A stretch of DNA of 64,000 nucleotides from Topomyia yanbarensis (GCF_030247195.1 NC_080671.1:5608501-5672500); one strand, 5' to 3'. Numbered from the stretch's first letter, positions 12,526-24,918 are shown. The notes: generated from the letters alone by a model not told the origin. Numbers and translations are program-made.

Positions 12526-14500
12526 AGCAGTTTGCTCACGAGGCCACAAGCAACAGGCAACATGTGTCCGCCACATGTTGCCTCGAATATTCACTATACA
12601 TTTTGTTCCACCTATTCACATGCGGCAACATAACAAGACACGCCACGCTTTGACAAAAGTTTGTCGCTTGCAATGTTGCCTGAAAATATTCAGCCTGAAT
12701 ATTTGCTAGGCCACTTTTTCTGTGCACGGTTGCTGTCTTTGGGAGGGCGGATGCATTTTATCCGCAAGATGTCGCAGCATGCCAATTATCGAAACAAGGT
12801 AGAGACATCAAACGGTAAACAAACGTTGTTCATGACGTCATTTTGTTTGATGCATATGTTTTCCCGTGAGTGAGAGCCATTCCTAAAAAGTGCAATTTTT
12901 GGTGTTTCGTATTTGTTTTTCTTCAAAACAGATTATCTATAACATTTCAAACGCATAAGAAATTTCAGGTAGTGTAGCCGAAAACAGGAGTGTAATTTTG
13001 TCGATTAAAGTGTTTAGCTACAGCTAATGGGGTATAATTTATTCAAGATTTTGTTAAATAATCTTTTGACATGTTTAGTTTTTCATCAAAAAGAACACTG
13101 ATCCAAAAAATAAAACAATTTAAGGGTGTTTAAACCGAATATTTCTATTCGAAAAATAGAAGGAAAATGATGAAAAATTGCGTTTTCCTTGTGTCTCTGG
13201 TATGTCTGGATCGGGCTTACTGAGCATTTGATGATTTTTTTGCTATCAATTACAAAAAGAACGATAACTTTGTTAATGATGCCAAGTCTAATTATTTTTT
13301 GAAGAGGCAATTTTGCATCTACAAGGATTGTATCAGAAGTTGTATTCTGTTGTAAAACTTATTCGAAAATACAAAACCTCCAGAATCTACTATTTCGGAT
13401 TTACGTGATCTTAATCGGAAATAAAAATTTTCAACATTCCCTTCACATTTCTTCACTTTAATGTACCTAACATGGAAATGAGACCTTATATAAAACATCT
13501 GTTTATGCCATTCAATTCGACATTCAAATGTATGCCATTAACTTGACATATTTTTAATATTCGTAATTTTCAACCCTGCTGGGTGGTTATTAACATATTT
13601 AATAATTTTAAAAAATTGTCAAATGCTCGTGAAAACCGATTCTGATATTTTCATCATTTTCCTTCTATTTTCCGAAAAACAATATGCAGTCTAAGCACAC
13701 TTAAATTAGTTTATTTTGCAGAGCAGTGTTATTTTTCAAGAAAAGCAAAAAATGTCAAAAGCTTAATTAACAAAATCTTAAATAACTCATACCCCGATAG
13801 CCGTAGCAATACACTTTCTTCAACAAACTTTTAAAATTTAGTAGATACCCAGATTTGAAGAAAAACTAATGAAAAACACCAAAAATTGCACTTTTTAGGA
13901 ACTTCTAATGGCTCTACCGCTCTTATAATCGAATAATTGTATAAACCATTTGGGAGCGTTTTAGTAAGCTGATTCCGAAGAAGAAATTACCTTAACCTTT
14001 ATCATTTAACCATTTAGAAAGTTATCTCGATGACTTTTTTGACATGATGTCATTTTGGGATACCCTAATATATACATTTGTCGTACTTGATGAACAGAAT
14101 AGTATATGACACTCGGCTCTCCAGGCTTCTGTTATAAAACTGATTTTGAGAGCAATTGCATAATTCATGCATAATCTTTCTATTGAGAAAGGCAAAAGAC
14201 AGTTCAGTGAGCTTGTTTACAAAGTATTAAAATTTAAAACTTTTCCGAACCATTTCTCGTTCATGTAAACAACCTCTACGAACTGTCAAATAAGTAAGGT
14301 TAAAGTTTGCTGCAATTTTCTTTTATAGAATAAATACGCCTGAATTGCGCTGACTATCATCACATCGAAAGAAGCGACATCTAATGAAGAAAACCAAAAA
14401 TGTTGCTCGATACAATTGTTGCCCCATGTGAATAACCAGCGGCAACATTGTGTCTCAGCTAAATGTTGCCTGTTGCTTGTTGCCTCGTGAGCAGACTGCT
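12526..14500. mobile_element. 2-kb foldback transposon, TAA target duplication
   Basis: The left end begins AGCAGTTTGCTCACGAGGC and the right end, reverse-complemented, begins AGCAGTCTGCTCACGAGGC. TAA flanks both sides (12523-12525 and 14501-14503), which fits the 3-bp target of PIF/Harbinger elements. Much of the interior also pairs. A segment around 12870-13060 matches the reverse complement of about 13760-13920, and one around 13130-13190 matches about 13630-13690. The arms therefore approach 0.9 kb with a short spacer. No transposase ORF is visible. Placement in Harbinger rests only on target length. Confidence 0.75.
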
Positions 14501-14503
14501 TAA

Positions 14504-15519
14504 GTCGTAGGAAAGTATCAAAGCATTTTTTCAGACCAAGGATTGTTGCTAATAGACCACAAACAAGTTTGTTGCTGCTAATCGAACCGTAAAAAGTAGT
14601 TTTGTTGACTAAAAGAATTATTTTCCTTTTAACAACACCGACTCTAAGCGATAGTTAGTAGGTGGAGCCTATTATGTTTGATAACTGTTAGTTGAAAGTA
14701 ACTCAACACTATAGTGGAAAGCAGCTGTCATCGTTTGTTTGCAATTAGTATCATAAAAAGAACATAATACTTGCAAACTTGGAAAATACTTGTCGACACT
14801 TTAACAAAACAAATTTGCAACAACGAGATGGCGTTATCGATGCATTTGTATTCGTTGTTTTTCTTCTGTCAACGAATCAGCCACAACGAGAAGGCGGCCA
14901 TGATGCTTTCATAAATTTTTGCACCAAATTCGAATTGCATATTGGTAGGCGCAATCAAAAACTACGTCATTTGCCTGGAGCGCTGTATCTTATCGTTATA
15001 TTTTCATCCATTCCAGATTGTATTTGAGGGCGCATTGAAAATATAAACGTAAAATTGAAAAATTCACAGTAAATCCAGATGCGCCGGAGAAATTTAAGTA
15101 TAGAAGAGCAAAATATTTGCTTTCAAATATTCCAAATTATCTTGCAAATCGCATTATTTCAACACTGAAAATTTTCCAAACATAATTGAACTCGATTTGA
15201 AACTAGGTGGCAAAATTGATTTGCAATACAGCGTACGTTACAAATAGACTCCGCCTTGGGCTTTTTTGGTGATGAAACAGTTGAGATCATGTTCACCCCG
15301 GCTAGATTATTACACGAGATTTGGTTTCATTATTAGTTGTTAATATTCTTTTACTACAAAATATGTTGCTTGGGCTGTGATTGTAAATTATCTGTTTTAC
15401 CATGAAGTGTTCTGTTGAAATTAATTTGATGTAATTAGTCTATAAGGAGTCATCATTGGGGCCAAGGGGCTTGTTGGTGTAAATATATACAAATATATAA
15501 ATACACAAATTACCATAGG
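14504..15519. other. No recognisable gene
   Basis: AT-rich DNA with one 82-codon ORF (14779-15027) that I do not recognise and no motif worth naming. A TATATA/ATACAAATAT-rich patch lies at about 15480-15510, next to the end of the BEL/Pao protease remnant. Confidence 0.5.
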
Positions 15520-16395
15520 ACACATTTTTCGAAGCTGTCGTCTGTTCTTCCGATTCAGGATATATGACTACGGAGATCTCAGACTCTTTCATCGCAAAGT
15601 GACTTTTTAGGACGACTTGATGCTCTTGATTTCACACGTAGACGGTCCAGTCAAGTTTCGTCCGATCCGCTAACGTGATCCGGTCGGAGCATACAGCTGT
15701 ACATTCTTGCGCCCAAGTCGAATCTATGAAGCTACTTGCTGGTATACATATTCCTTTACCAACTCCAAAATATTTTGCGTAAGCTTCAAGCTTGAACCTG
15801 CCACTAAAAAACGTTGCTTCCATTCATTTTCCAAGTTGCAAGAGTTGACATCTTTGGGAGTCCTTTTCGTGTCGTTAAACTTCAACTTCCTATGTCACAC
15901 GAAGCGCTTGAGTCACACCCCGAAGTACCAGAATACACATTCACGATTTCTCAACCAGCGTGTATGTTGACCGATCGTATACATTATGCAGTTTCCGTAG
16001 AACAGCGTGACTTTGATCATGCGGTCGACGTTGTAATGGAAGTTTAGTTTGCATCGTGTGATCCTGCGATCGTTCTGGAACATCTGGCACAACCTCCGAA
16101 CCGCATTCCTACGACCAGTTAGAAGTAGTCTCGACAGAACGCTTCACAGTTTCTTATTCTGTGGTCAACTGTACCGCACATCCTGCACGGCTTCCTTTCC
16201 TTCGCGGATGGACTTTGACGCCTGTTCAACGATAGGAATAGGCAAGAATCCCTCAACACAACATATTCCAGCTGACAACTTCTCTGTCAGCCCATGAATC
16301 AAAATCGGGTTCACCAAATGAGCGATGAGACTCGTAGCGTTGCGTTGTGTTGTGCCGATGATTTTGACGAATTGCACACTGACTTCATCATGTTT
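15520..16395 (-). pseudogene. BEL/Pao gag C-terminus and protease remnant
   Basis: Across shifting minus-strand frames I read a gag-like block ending NPILIHGLTEKLSAG (about 16330-16280). Next is a cysteine/histidine-rich knuckle region with CRMCGTVDHRIRNCEAF (about 16200-16150). Then come a degraded protease (DUF1758-like) region, a TKLDWTVYV block (about 15650) and VLKSHFAMKESE (about 15590). This is the normal order upstream of BEL/Pao reverse transcriptase. Together with the pieces at 10.7-10.25 and 7.87-7.26 kb it forms one collinear dead element. Many indels and stops are present. Confidence 0.6.
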
Positions 16396-17564
16396 GACTG
16401 CTGATCATCTAATAAGAGTTGCTAAGTAAGTACGAATTCTTACCAATTCAACCCACATTAAAACTTCAACAGCCATCCATCTCATAACTTCTTATAAACA
16501 TGTCCATTCTTCTAAATTTTCATAAAAAAGAAACGGCAACGTCTTGAAAAAGAGCTGGAGCTCTACTACTCTTCGTTTCTATGTCGAGAATCGCATCATA
16601 TTGTTTTCTTCGTCGGTTTTGTCACTTCTGTCCGTTTCGGGACTATGTAACTCCTCCTCTGCTCTATTTTGACATTAAAAATGTCTTACTCCACTATCTG
16701 GGGCTGGGTGTTATTCTAAATTTTGAAATCTCCTATGTAACGAAACTATTTAAGGTTTGTACGGTTATAACTTCGCAATTAGTTGATGGATTTCAATAAT
16801 TTATACACCAATCGATTCAGAAACACCTGATTTGAAAGTTGCTAATAAGTTCGATGTGCTATATAAGTATTCTATTGAAAATCGGTTGAATTGAAATTGA
16901 AAAATTTCACGAAAGAAGAAGAAATGTGCATACACGAGGCGGCTATTCCGAGCAGAGCCGTCAATACAGAGCATTTAAGAGGTCAATCAAACAAGGAAAA
17001 GTTATAAATATATGTGCTGAATTTCCTTTGTGCCTTATCATTCGATACTTGATGGTCGACAAGTAGTGCACGGACGATTCTCATAAATAAACGGCCAATA
17101 ATTGCCGCTGTACTGTATGGAACAAACAGATTCTTGCGTTGCGGTTTGGGAAATAATCATAACAATTGTGTAGCAGATTCCGTAGAGGATACGATCACCG
17201 CAAACTTCGATAGAAATGATTTTGTAAAAGCAATAATTAACCGTGGTTTGATTGGTGGTTTACTTGTTAGCACCGCCTTTTTGACGATGAACCATATCAG
17301 CGATAGGTAAAACGCATTGTCTATAGGAAAATGTTTTCAGTTTGCATTTGATCATCGTTGAAATCGGTTCGCTTGTTGCCGGCGACCCGCTTCGTTAGTT
17401 CCTGGAAGGAATACTCCCCGTTAGCAGGAGCAAACAAAGGCGCTCTCAAAATTGTCTCTATCACTAGACGTGTACAGAAGTCGCATTGTTTTTGCAAGGA
17501 ATCGGCAATATAATCACAACAAACGGTCTTTATTAGGACCACAAAATCGTTCTCAGAAGAATGT
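16396..17564. other. No recognisable gene
   Basis: The longest ORF is 85 codons on the minus strand (17321-17578) and matches nothing I know. The rest is AT-rich with no clear repeat structure. Confidence 0.45.
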
Positions 17565-18300
17565 GTATTTCCGGACACCAGTATGTGCTGTAAGCTGTAA
17601 GTAGTGTTGTATCATCTTTCAAATCTTTCAAACAGTATCAAAATATAATAGAGTCCTACGCTTTATTTCTGCTATTTTTTCTCCCCTACATAGTGGTAAA
17701 AATATGGAAATTCATACCTTTAATTATTTTGGGGCTAAACCATAAGGTTCTGAGCTTTGGAGTTACTAAGTATTTCTGAAAGTGTAAAGGTATTTCTGAA
17801 ATATAACTTTTTACTGGAAGGAGATAGACAGTTTGAATCTTCAGCAAAGTCGTAGAAAATCTTATTTAAAGCAATTTGACTGAAGGTACTAACAGTTTAC
17901 CTACATTTGTTGGTATGAGACGTTTTACAATCATCAGTTCCTTAAAAATAACTTTTGTCACATTCATTTCTCTACAACAACGCTCTCTGCAATGTTTTAG
18001 ATATTATAAAAACCCACAACTTTGTTCAATACTTTAAGACACCACGATGATTTTAGAAAGAGTTCATTTGCCAGTTTTCTAATAAATTATCATGGTCGTC
18101 CACTTCTGGAAATCCGTCTTTATAACTCCATAAACTTGTCTGAAGTCACCGAAACTCAAAACCTTACGGTTTAACCGCAAAATAATTAAAGGCATGAAAT
18201 TGCACATTTCATGGCCACTGTGCACTAAGAAGAAAATTGTTTTAAACCAAATTTGCGCATGAAGGGCACACTACTTAGAACTAAATTAGTTGTCGAATAC
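17565..18300. repeat. Dispersed repeat, copy A (with an inner foldback)
   Basis: The segment starting near GGACACCAGTATGTGCTG, and its far end near TTGTTTTAAACCAAATTTGCG, both recur in copy B at 20068-20330. In copy B the two ends lie much closer together. The extra DNA in copy A is the inverted-repeat element at 17691-18220. A third, shorter relative is at 28495-28610. No coding capacity is visible. Confidence 0.5.
17691..18220. mobile_element. Inverted-repeat MITE-like insert
   Basis: The left arm reads TAGTGG, then CCTTTAATTATTTTGGGG, then TAAGGTT. The right arm, reverse-complemented, reads CAGTGG, then CCTTTAATTATTTTGCGG, then TAAGGTT. The arms pair for about 80 bp with several mismatches. 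Target duplications are not clear, so the exact ends are uncertain by 10-20 bp. No ORF resembles a transposase. Confidence 0.55.
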
Positions 18301-19129
18301 CTCCTTGCAAGGCCAACCGGGGCTTACGACCTGATCCCAGCCGCTGTCAGTTCGTACATTTTGACAACTTTAATTTCTGTATTTTATTCGTAGCTATAAA
18401 CATATTCTCAAATGGTAATTGAAATGAAAATGCTACCCAAAATATTTTACGAACAAAAAGATTGCTTCAGAGAAGCGAATCAACTTGCAATAGTTCGTCG
18501 AAAAGACAACCCAAAGATTTGAGGGGTTTGTGAATATCTGAGGGTCTACAAACTATCCATATTCTCTCGGCTCCTAAGTAAAATCGATTTGATAAATTAT
18601 GGTATATTGGAGCCTCAAAATGTTTATAGCACTGCTCAGAAATTAAATTTTTTTTTTTTGAAAACTCAATTGACCCGCGCCTGAGTCAATTTCCACCAGG
18701 AGTGTTTGCTCCAAATTAGAACAACAGCGAAAGAGTCTAGCTGCCGGACCAACGACCGTGAAGTTTGCATGAGGTGGTTCGACAATTTTCATAGATAATC
18801 AGTCCAGCTTAGTTGGGAGAAGTTAAAATACTTTTAACGAAGCGATGTCTGAGTCATTTTTGCACGGGTCTAATCAGTGTATGATGGTGGGGCAGTAATT
18901 GATCCCCAGGAACGTTAGGTTTCGTGAAAAAAAATTTGCAGTATAGTATGCATGAAGGCATTGTTGTATACATTTCACCTCACTCATCGATAGTGCTAAC
19001 ACTAACTTTTGAACGGAGATATAGAAAATAGGTTTCTTCTACATCTTTGACTAATGTGTGTTTGTCGCCCTCTGTAGTAGGCTACGATTGAAGATAAAAT
19101 AAAACTCTATTGTCTTGACTATAGCTAAG
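18301..19129. other. No recognisable gene
   Basis: AT-rich sequence with a T10 run near 18650. No ORF above 60 codons is convincing and no repeat ends are visible. Confidence 0.45.
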
Positions 19130-19490
19130 TTTCTCCAAGTATCGTTAGAGACGGCTTCCACTTCTTCATACTTCGACGTGAATCTTTTAATGTAATCCGT
19201 GCAAGTACGAGTGTGCCGTATCATGTAGGCGAATTTGCGTCAAATCAAGGTCCACATACACGGGGATCTTGGCCCATCGTTTTCGTATTCGACGACGTGT
19301 TGCATGTTGTTCTTCGCTACGAAGCTTTCTGCCTCGGCTAAGGAGTTGAACGTTAGTAGTACTACCTGATCTCGTATGATGTAGTTGTATGTGTGATAGT
19401 TCTGTAAGTACAAGTTCCATTTTCATCTTGATCAACTGTTCCACCTCACGCACTGTAGGTCTAAAATTGATCTGCAAAAAGTTCACTCGT
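19130..19490 (-). pseudogene. Non-LTR retrotransposon ORF1 remnant
   Basis: The 99-codon minus-strand ORF begins FLQINFRPTVREVEQ, closely resembling the SINFNKTRVRPTVQEV segment of the ORF1 copy at 58940. It continues with ELSHIQLHH, matching EVTYIQLHH in that copy. In a second frame the minus strand gives VAKNNMQHVVEYEN, which matches IAKNNMQHEVEFNN in the 58.9-kb copy. The two loci are paralogous fragments of one ORF1 family, related to gag-like nucleic-acid-binding proteins of LINEs. Frameshifts make this copy non-functional. Confidence 0.65.
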
Positions 19491-20067
19491 AGTTAAGGGC
19501 AACGGAACTTTGCTGTGTCTATATGTTAGACGTACACGTTGTTTGTACGTTGTTTGCAAGCGGAGCGTTTTTGACTTCTGATCTGTTCGAGATGAGGAAG
19601 TAGACTGAGACCTAATTAAATAGTGGGAAGTTATATACGGCCGTCATGGAGTTTGGTGCTCCATTCATTGTTCGCTAGTCGAATGAGAAGCCATATTATT
19701 TTCGTCATTATTGGGACGTTAGCATGACAAGGAATTGTACTGTCTGCATAAGATTCTCAGGGTTTGGATTTGGCCAAATCATTATAAACTTTTTAGATAG
19801 TTCGGGCAAGAACATCTCAACGCAGTTTTAATTTAACTGTAAGTCTGCTCGAAGTTATTTTTATTACGTACTGGTTACATATGGTGTGGTTAACCATAAA
19901 CTTAAAAAAAATGGTTGAATATATTTGAAATGCATATTCCCAATAGTGCTTACTCAAATTTTTACAGCAATCTGAGAACTAGAACTGAAACGGCGTCTAT
20001 GATAGCACGCTACCACATTCAATACCGCGCACCTATCACATTTCACTGAAAACACCAGTCATGGTGT
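19491..20067. other. No recognisable gene
   Basis: AT-rich spacer between the ORF1 remnant and dispersed repeat copy B. Nothing supportable was found. Confidence 0.45.
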
Positions 20068-20330
20068 ATTTTCGGACACCAGTATATACTCTAAGTGTTG
20101 TGCCATCTTTCAAAGCACAGTATGAAAAATATAATAGAGTCATATATTTCTCCATATTGGAGAAAAAATCAGGGAAATCTTATTTTTTATCCGCTGAGGA
20201 ATAAATTGTTTTAAATCAAATTTGCGCGTAAACGGCACAAAACTTAGAACTAAATTAATAATCGAATTTGCGCTTCGACTTTGTCTCGTCAAAATCCGAC
20301 ACTAACTTAGTGAAAGGGACTACCCAAGCA
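20068..20330. repeat. Dispersed repeat, copy B
   Basis: It shares the GGACACCAGTATRTRCT start and the TTGTTTTAAATCAAATTTGCG segment with copy A. It also shares the tail word AAAATCCGACACTAACTTA (in variant form) with copy C at about 28580. Direct orientation to copy A. It lacks the inner foldback and so acts as the uninterrupted version. Confidence 0.5.
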
Positions 20331-22299
20331 AATGAAGAGCCCATGATCATGAACCAAATTCATCCCCACTGCATGGTGTTTTGATATTGTTTGGAATGGG
20401 ATCAACCAATGAAAACACCATCACCATAGTTTTTGAGACCATTTCATGGTGTTTTGATGGTTGCAAAATTAGGCGCGGACCATATTCATGATATTTGTAT
20501 GGGGTTGTATGGTGTTCGAACCCATGAGAATTTGCTCGGATAGGGACTCATCATTCCACTCAGACATGACCATGCGCATTAATCGAATTAGCTCCCGAGT
20601 TGGGGAAATAAACGCTAAACAAAGAAACAAATTTGGTCAGATCACAGAAATGTCAGCTCGATTTACGTCTCCCGCCGAATATAATTACCTAGAGATGACT
20701 AAGTAGGGAAAGTTATGAAATTTTAGAGCTATTGTAGTCAAGTGAGAGGAAGGATGCGAAATGTTACTATTTCGATGTTCATCGGTCGTTTCCGGTTGTT
20801 TTTTACAAGATGGATAGATAATTAGGTATTCTTGAGCTAATAAGCTATACACATAGAAAGAAAAAGAAGACCACTAGGCAGACTCATATAATCATGATCA
20901 AAGGGAGAGTGAGGAATCATTTGCCATTGCTGCTAGGGGTCAAACATTATGTATGAGGCTAATAGCATTGTCGAAAAGTGTAGGAGCAATGAATTGTGCT
21001 AGCTTCACGACCATGCTGTTATACTCATACATAATGTTTGACTCGTAGCAGCAGAAGGCAAAGAATTCTTCATTCTTCCTTCTATCAAGTGAAAATCTTG
21101 TTCATAATTATGGTGATAATTCCACTAAACAGGAAAATTTTTTTAAACTTTGGCTACAAGCTAAAATTAACAAACAATTGAATGGTTCAATTTTGTCTAG
21201 AATAAAATATTAAAACAATGATTTAAGAAAACTTTTGGTTTTCATGGTTGTGAGTTAGTTTCCAAAATCGAAAAAGCGATTATCTCGTAAAATATTTTGG
21301 AATATTATTCATTGATCCATTTCCATTCGTGTACAAGAAATATTCAACAAAACTATACAATAAGTTTCCAATTCTATAATATAGTTCATATAGTATGCAA
21401 CTTTGTGTATGGTCCTAATACTTTCAACTGAACAATTTTACACAATTCAGAATATTATTCATGGATACATTTTATTTCGTTAACTTGTACTTGACTGTGA
21501 TCGTGAATAACTTCACGAATTTGGCAGATATCCCTAATCATTTTCACGTTCATGATCATATTCATAGTTCAAGCAACGCTGCTCTTGATCGGGATAATTT
21601 CACATGAACTACCATGAACATCGTTTTTCATTTGTTAAGGTTCAATAAGATGCCCGGAAAAAAATGAAAACTTCGTTGAGTTCCAACAATACATTACAGA
21701 TTTACAACACATAGAGCGGTTATAAGCCAGTTCCTAGATCATATCCGGTCCCATGTTAATGTAAATAGAAATTACCAAAACCGTGATTTCGCTCCTAAAA
21801 TCTTGATCATGAGTAAGCTGACCAACTGTGGGCTAGGAAAAATCCGTACACATTTCTTCTCAAAAGTTGGTTCGATTCCCAACCCCGCACACAGGGTTAG
21901 AGTTTTTTCAAAAGCGATTCTTCTACCACGAAAAAAGAAGCTAATGATCCCAATGTTAAAATCTCTATAATCGAAATATTTTCTGAATTCAATGTAATTG
22001 ATGGAGCACAGAAATTATAAGTCAGAGTTTCTGTGTTAGTGTACTGATTGGTTTCCTCCATGTACATTTGTTATTTGATTTGCAGTTAGTATTTATGGAA
22101 CCAAAATATATTTAGTTTACTATCAAAGTCTAGTTCGACCATTCCGAGACATCGTTTCGTTCTTCGCATTATGCTTTTAAAAAATCCAGAAAAAAATCTT
22201 CTGTTTAGCATTCGTCATGTTCACAATGAACTGAAATTTTTTGCCATGCAGGAAGGTTCTTAGAAATTATATGGGTTTCTGTAGAAAATTAGACAGTCC
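20331..22299. other. AT-rich DNA with a foldback, no gene
   Basis: CATGGTGTTTTGAT recurs twice near 20373-20460, and ATCATGAAC words occur near 20336 and 21550 in opposite orientations, suggesting ends of a degraded foldback. The one clear hairpin is listed separately. ORFs reach only 72 codons and are not recognised. Confidence 0.4.
20925..21075. repeat. Imperfect hairpin
   Basis: The left arm contains TCAAACATTATGTATGAG preceded by GCTGCTAGGGG. The right arm carries the same word in reverse complement followed by CGTAGCAGCAG. Flanking bases also pair (GGAATCATTTGCC against GGCAAAGAATTC). Arms are about 60 bp around a 35-40 bp loop. Likely part of a MITE. Confidence 0.6.
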
Positions 22300-22720
22300 G
22301 ATCGAAATGAACTTACGATATTATAACAGTTATGTTGGTTAGAACATTGAATTCATATAGAATTTTGAAGTAGGAATCTGTCATTGATAACTGCAAAGCG
22401 TGGTTTATAGAATTATACTGTCGTGTTTTGTAATGTCGGACCAGGTAGGAAGAACACAATCTTAACGCGTAATCACCATTGAAATATCTAGGAATAATTA
22501 GTTTTTTTTCATGTGTCCTTTGTAACGAATCCACTTTTCTGTACAGCGACACTTTTAAAAACCGTATCGCAAGCTCGAGATGCCATATCGTGCAGTCGAA
22601 TCTTGATTTTGCCATTATCCATAAACACTAATTGTTGTAGATTGTTCTGCAAAATGATTTTATTTGCCTGGCGCAATCTATCGAAAATTATCATTATTGA
22701 ATGTCTGATATGATGGCATC
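22300..22720 (-). pseudogene. Probable non-LTR ORF1 remnant
   Basis: The minus-strand ORF at 22509-22694 reads DRLRQANKIILQNNLQQ, then DNGKIKIRLHDMASRA. This pattern (AxxFIAxNNxQH, then KIxIxxHxxDxxVRIHD) resembles the ORF1 family seen intact in outline at 58.94-59.3 kb. The match is short and divergent, and the surrounding frames are closed. It may be a distant copy of the same family. Confidence 0.4.
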
Positions 22721-23233
22721 TGATGGAGGTGACTTTCGCAAGGCTATGCTATGAAAACTGTATGTAAATATTCCAAAAACTCGGACTAATACGAAAAGAT
22801 TAAAAGTAACGTTCTTTGACCAGAGTTCCTCTTTTGTTTTTCATTTTCACATATCTCGACAATAAACGATCACTTCGGCAAGAATTAAAGTATTACAGCG
22901 ATTGTTGTTCAAATTGACACTTCCCGACAGATTCTACGATACAGTAATTCTTCCAAGATTCACTCAAAAATCTTTAAAATCGCGAAAGACCATCTTCACT
23001 ACAGATGAAACATCTAGACCTTTTATTCAAAACGACTTCTACAATGAGTGACTCTCTTTGTTTACTTTCTCTTCTGTTAATAATTCGGTCGCTTTAACAT
23101 TTATCCCTCAACTTTTTGCATGATATGCTAGTCAAAACCACCATCTTTCGATCTGTACTGTAAAATAAGTGAAAAGTTCTATAGAGACGCCGTAAAAATC
23201 GAAAGAGAAAGTAAACAAAGAGAATCACTCATT
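22721..23233. other. No recognisable gene
   Basis: AT-rich spacer. AGTAAACAAAGAG and its reverse complement CTCTTTGTTTACT occur near 23205-23225 and 23050-23065, forming a weak hairpin. Nothing else is supportable. Confidence 0.4.
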
Positions 23234-23403
23234 CCCGGTCAAACCATTCGGAATTTGATTCGGAATTCTGAATGGAATTCCAAATCAAATGCAACAACCG
23301 ATTCTGAAACCGATTGAGTCGGAATCGCTTGTTGCATTTGATTTGGAATCCATACTGACTCCATTCAGAAATCCGAACTGGTTCCGGAACGAGTTTAACT
23401 GGG
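23234..23403. mobile_element. Hairpin MITE of the CCCGGTC/CCCAGTT family
   Basis: It begins CCCGGTCAAACCATTCGGAA and ends GAGTTTAACTGGG. The centre folds on CAACCGATTCNGAAACCGATT-like words. The copy at 45806-45986 is the same element in the opposite orientation. The shorter hairpins at 51502-51669 and 51776-51931 share the CCCAGTTAA terminus. No coding capacity. Confidence 0.7.
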
Positions 23404-24239
23404 TTGTAGATATGTCGTTTTGAATAAAAGTTACGCCATTAGACGTTTTATTGTGCACTTTCCGCCAACCTGGACTCCGTACTTTCAAAGGGCTAGTGAT
23501 CAAACTGCTACTGAAAACTGCGAGCTGTCAAAACACATGTATTTCAAGTGATAGAGATGGTACTTTCATAGACAGACCAGTCGAACTAACCAGTCTATGA
23601 GAAGAATTTAATAGAAGAATTGTAAGTGCGCAGTGCGGTTAGAATCCAGTTTTTAGTGCCTCAAGCAACACTAGCATGGGTTTTGAGCATTTTGCACGGC
23701 AAAGCAAAGCATTTTGATTTAAGCGCAATACTTTAAAAGGACCTAAGAGTTTTTGCAGCGTTTTCAAAAAAAATGTGACGAGATCTGTATTTTGTTCAGC
23801 AAAACACAAATAAAACAAGCGCTGAATAAATAGTTGCGAATTTTTAAAAAAATTATTTTTTTTTATCAAAAATTAAAACTACAAAAACTCATTTTTTGAA
23901 AACTTTTATTTTTTCACAACGAAAGTCGGAAGAGAATAGAAACATATTTATTGTGGTTGCATCGCGGAGAAGTAAGTAGTAAGAATGTTTTTCTTGTAAA
24001 TGTTTTTAACATGTTTCTATATTTCATACTAACTGACAGACAAAAACATAATTTTATTACAGAATACGATTCTCATAGATATTTTAAATTTTGTTTTATT
24101 TCTTTCTTTCTTTTTCGAGAGTTGTCCTACTGGAGCTGTAGAGCTGAGTTCACGGAAAGACTACCCATCAGAATTACTCATTACTACTTAAGTCCAATTG
24201 CAGCAGGCCATGATTCTGATTGTGATATCGAGTGTACGG
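23404..24239. other. No recognisable gene
   Basis: ORFs of 76 and 108 codons occur and are not recognised. T- and A-rich tracts at 23830-23915 give low-complexity translations. No repeat ends seen. Confidence 0.4.
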
Positions 24240-24725
24240 TTCAGGTGTGCGGGCGTATGGGCTCTACGATCGCGTGAGAATGAGCGTTTATTGGTGTGTG
24301 TTCTTGAGCCATCGTGAATCGGATTGGAAGTGATGTAGGGGTCACTAAATCATTCGGGGCGTTTTGTGTTAGCGAAATATTGGGCGTAGTTGTGCGTGAA
24401 TGATCGCGATTGTATGTTCGGCTTTGTGTACAATCGCGAAGGTCTAGGGCGTTTGTATGTTATTGTATTCGATTGCGTGGGCGTTTGTTTGTCGCGTAGA
24501 CGTTTGTATGTCGTGTGTGCTAGCGTGTCATTTCGCATCCATAAATTCGATTTTAAAACCAGGTCCATTTACATATTCGCGTGTGTTCTTGGATGATCAC
24601 ACGGACCATGAATCTGATACTTATTTTCAGTGTATGGTTCAGATGCTAGAAAAGAGTGAGTTTTCTATCACAATCAACTCTATCATTAGAGTTCCCGGTC
24701 ATGTCACCATGGAACGTATTGTCTA
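24240..24725. repeat. Direct repeat, first copy (GTGTGTTCTTG-rich)
   Basis: This copy and 25440-25720 share many words in the same order: GTCGCGT, GTGCTAGCGTGT, ATAAATTCGATTTTA, then AATCTGATACTTA, GTATGGTTCAGAT and AGAGTGAGTT. Internally, GCGTGTGTTCTTG/GAATGATCGCG units recur at about 24265, 24385 and 24580. It could be a pair of diverged LTR-like segments or a tandem duplication. ORFs of 68-108 codons in it are probably incidental. Confidence 0.55.
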
Positions 24726-24918
24726 GTAGATATGAGCGTGATTTTTTTTTCTGATTGGTCCAGCTGAGGGCATGGGGCCTAGGCTGCTAGGGCCGAGAGG
24801 AAGAACTTCCGGACATAATTAATTCATGATCACGAGAACACGAGCGTATGTAGGCTCATTCTTGAGACTGCGTTTCTGAATTTATAAGTGCTAAAACGTT
24901 CGCTTAGTCACCGGAGTG

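Noticed and set aside
24390..24596. 68-codon plus-strand ORF rich in Cys, considered a secreted peptide
   Set aside because: It lies within a duplicated repeat whose second copy does not preserve the frame or cysteines.
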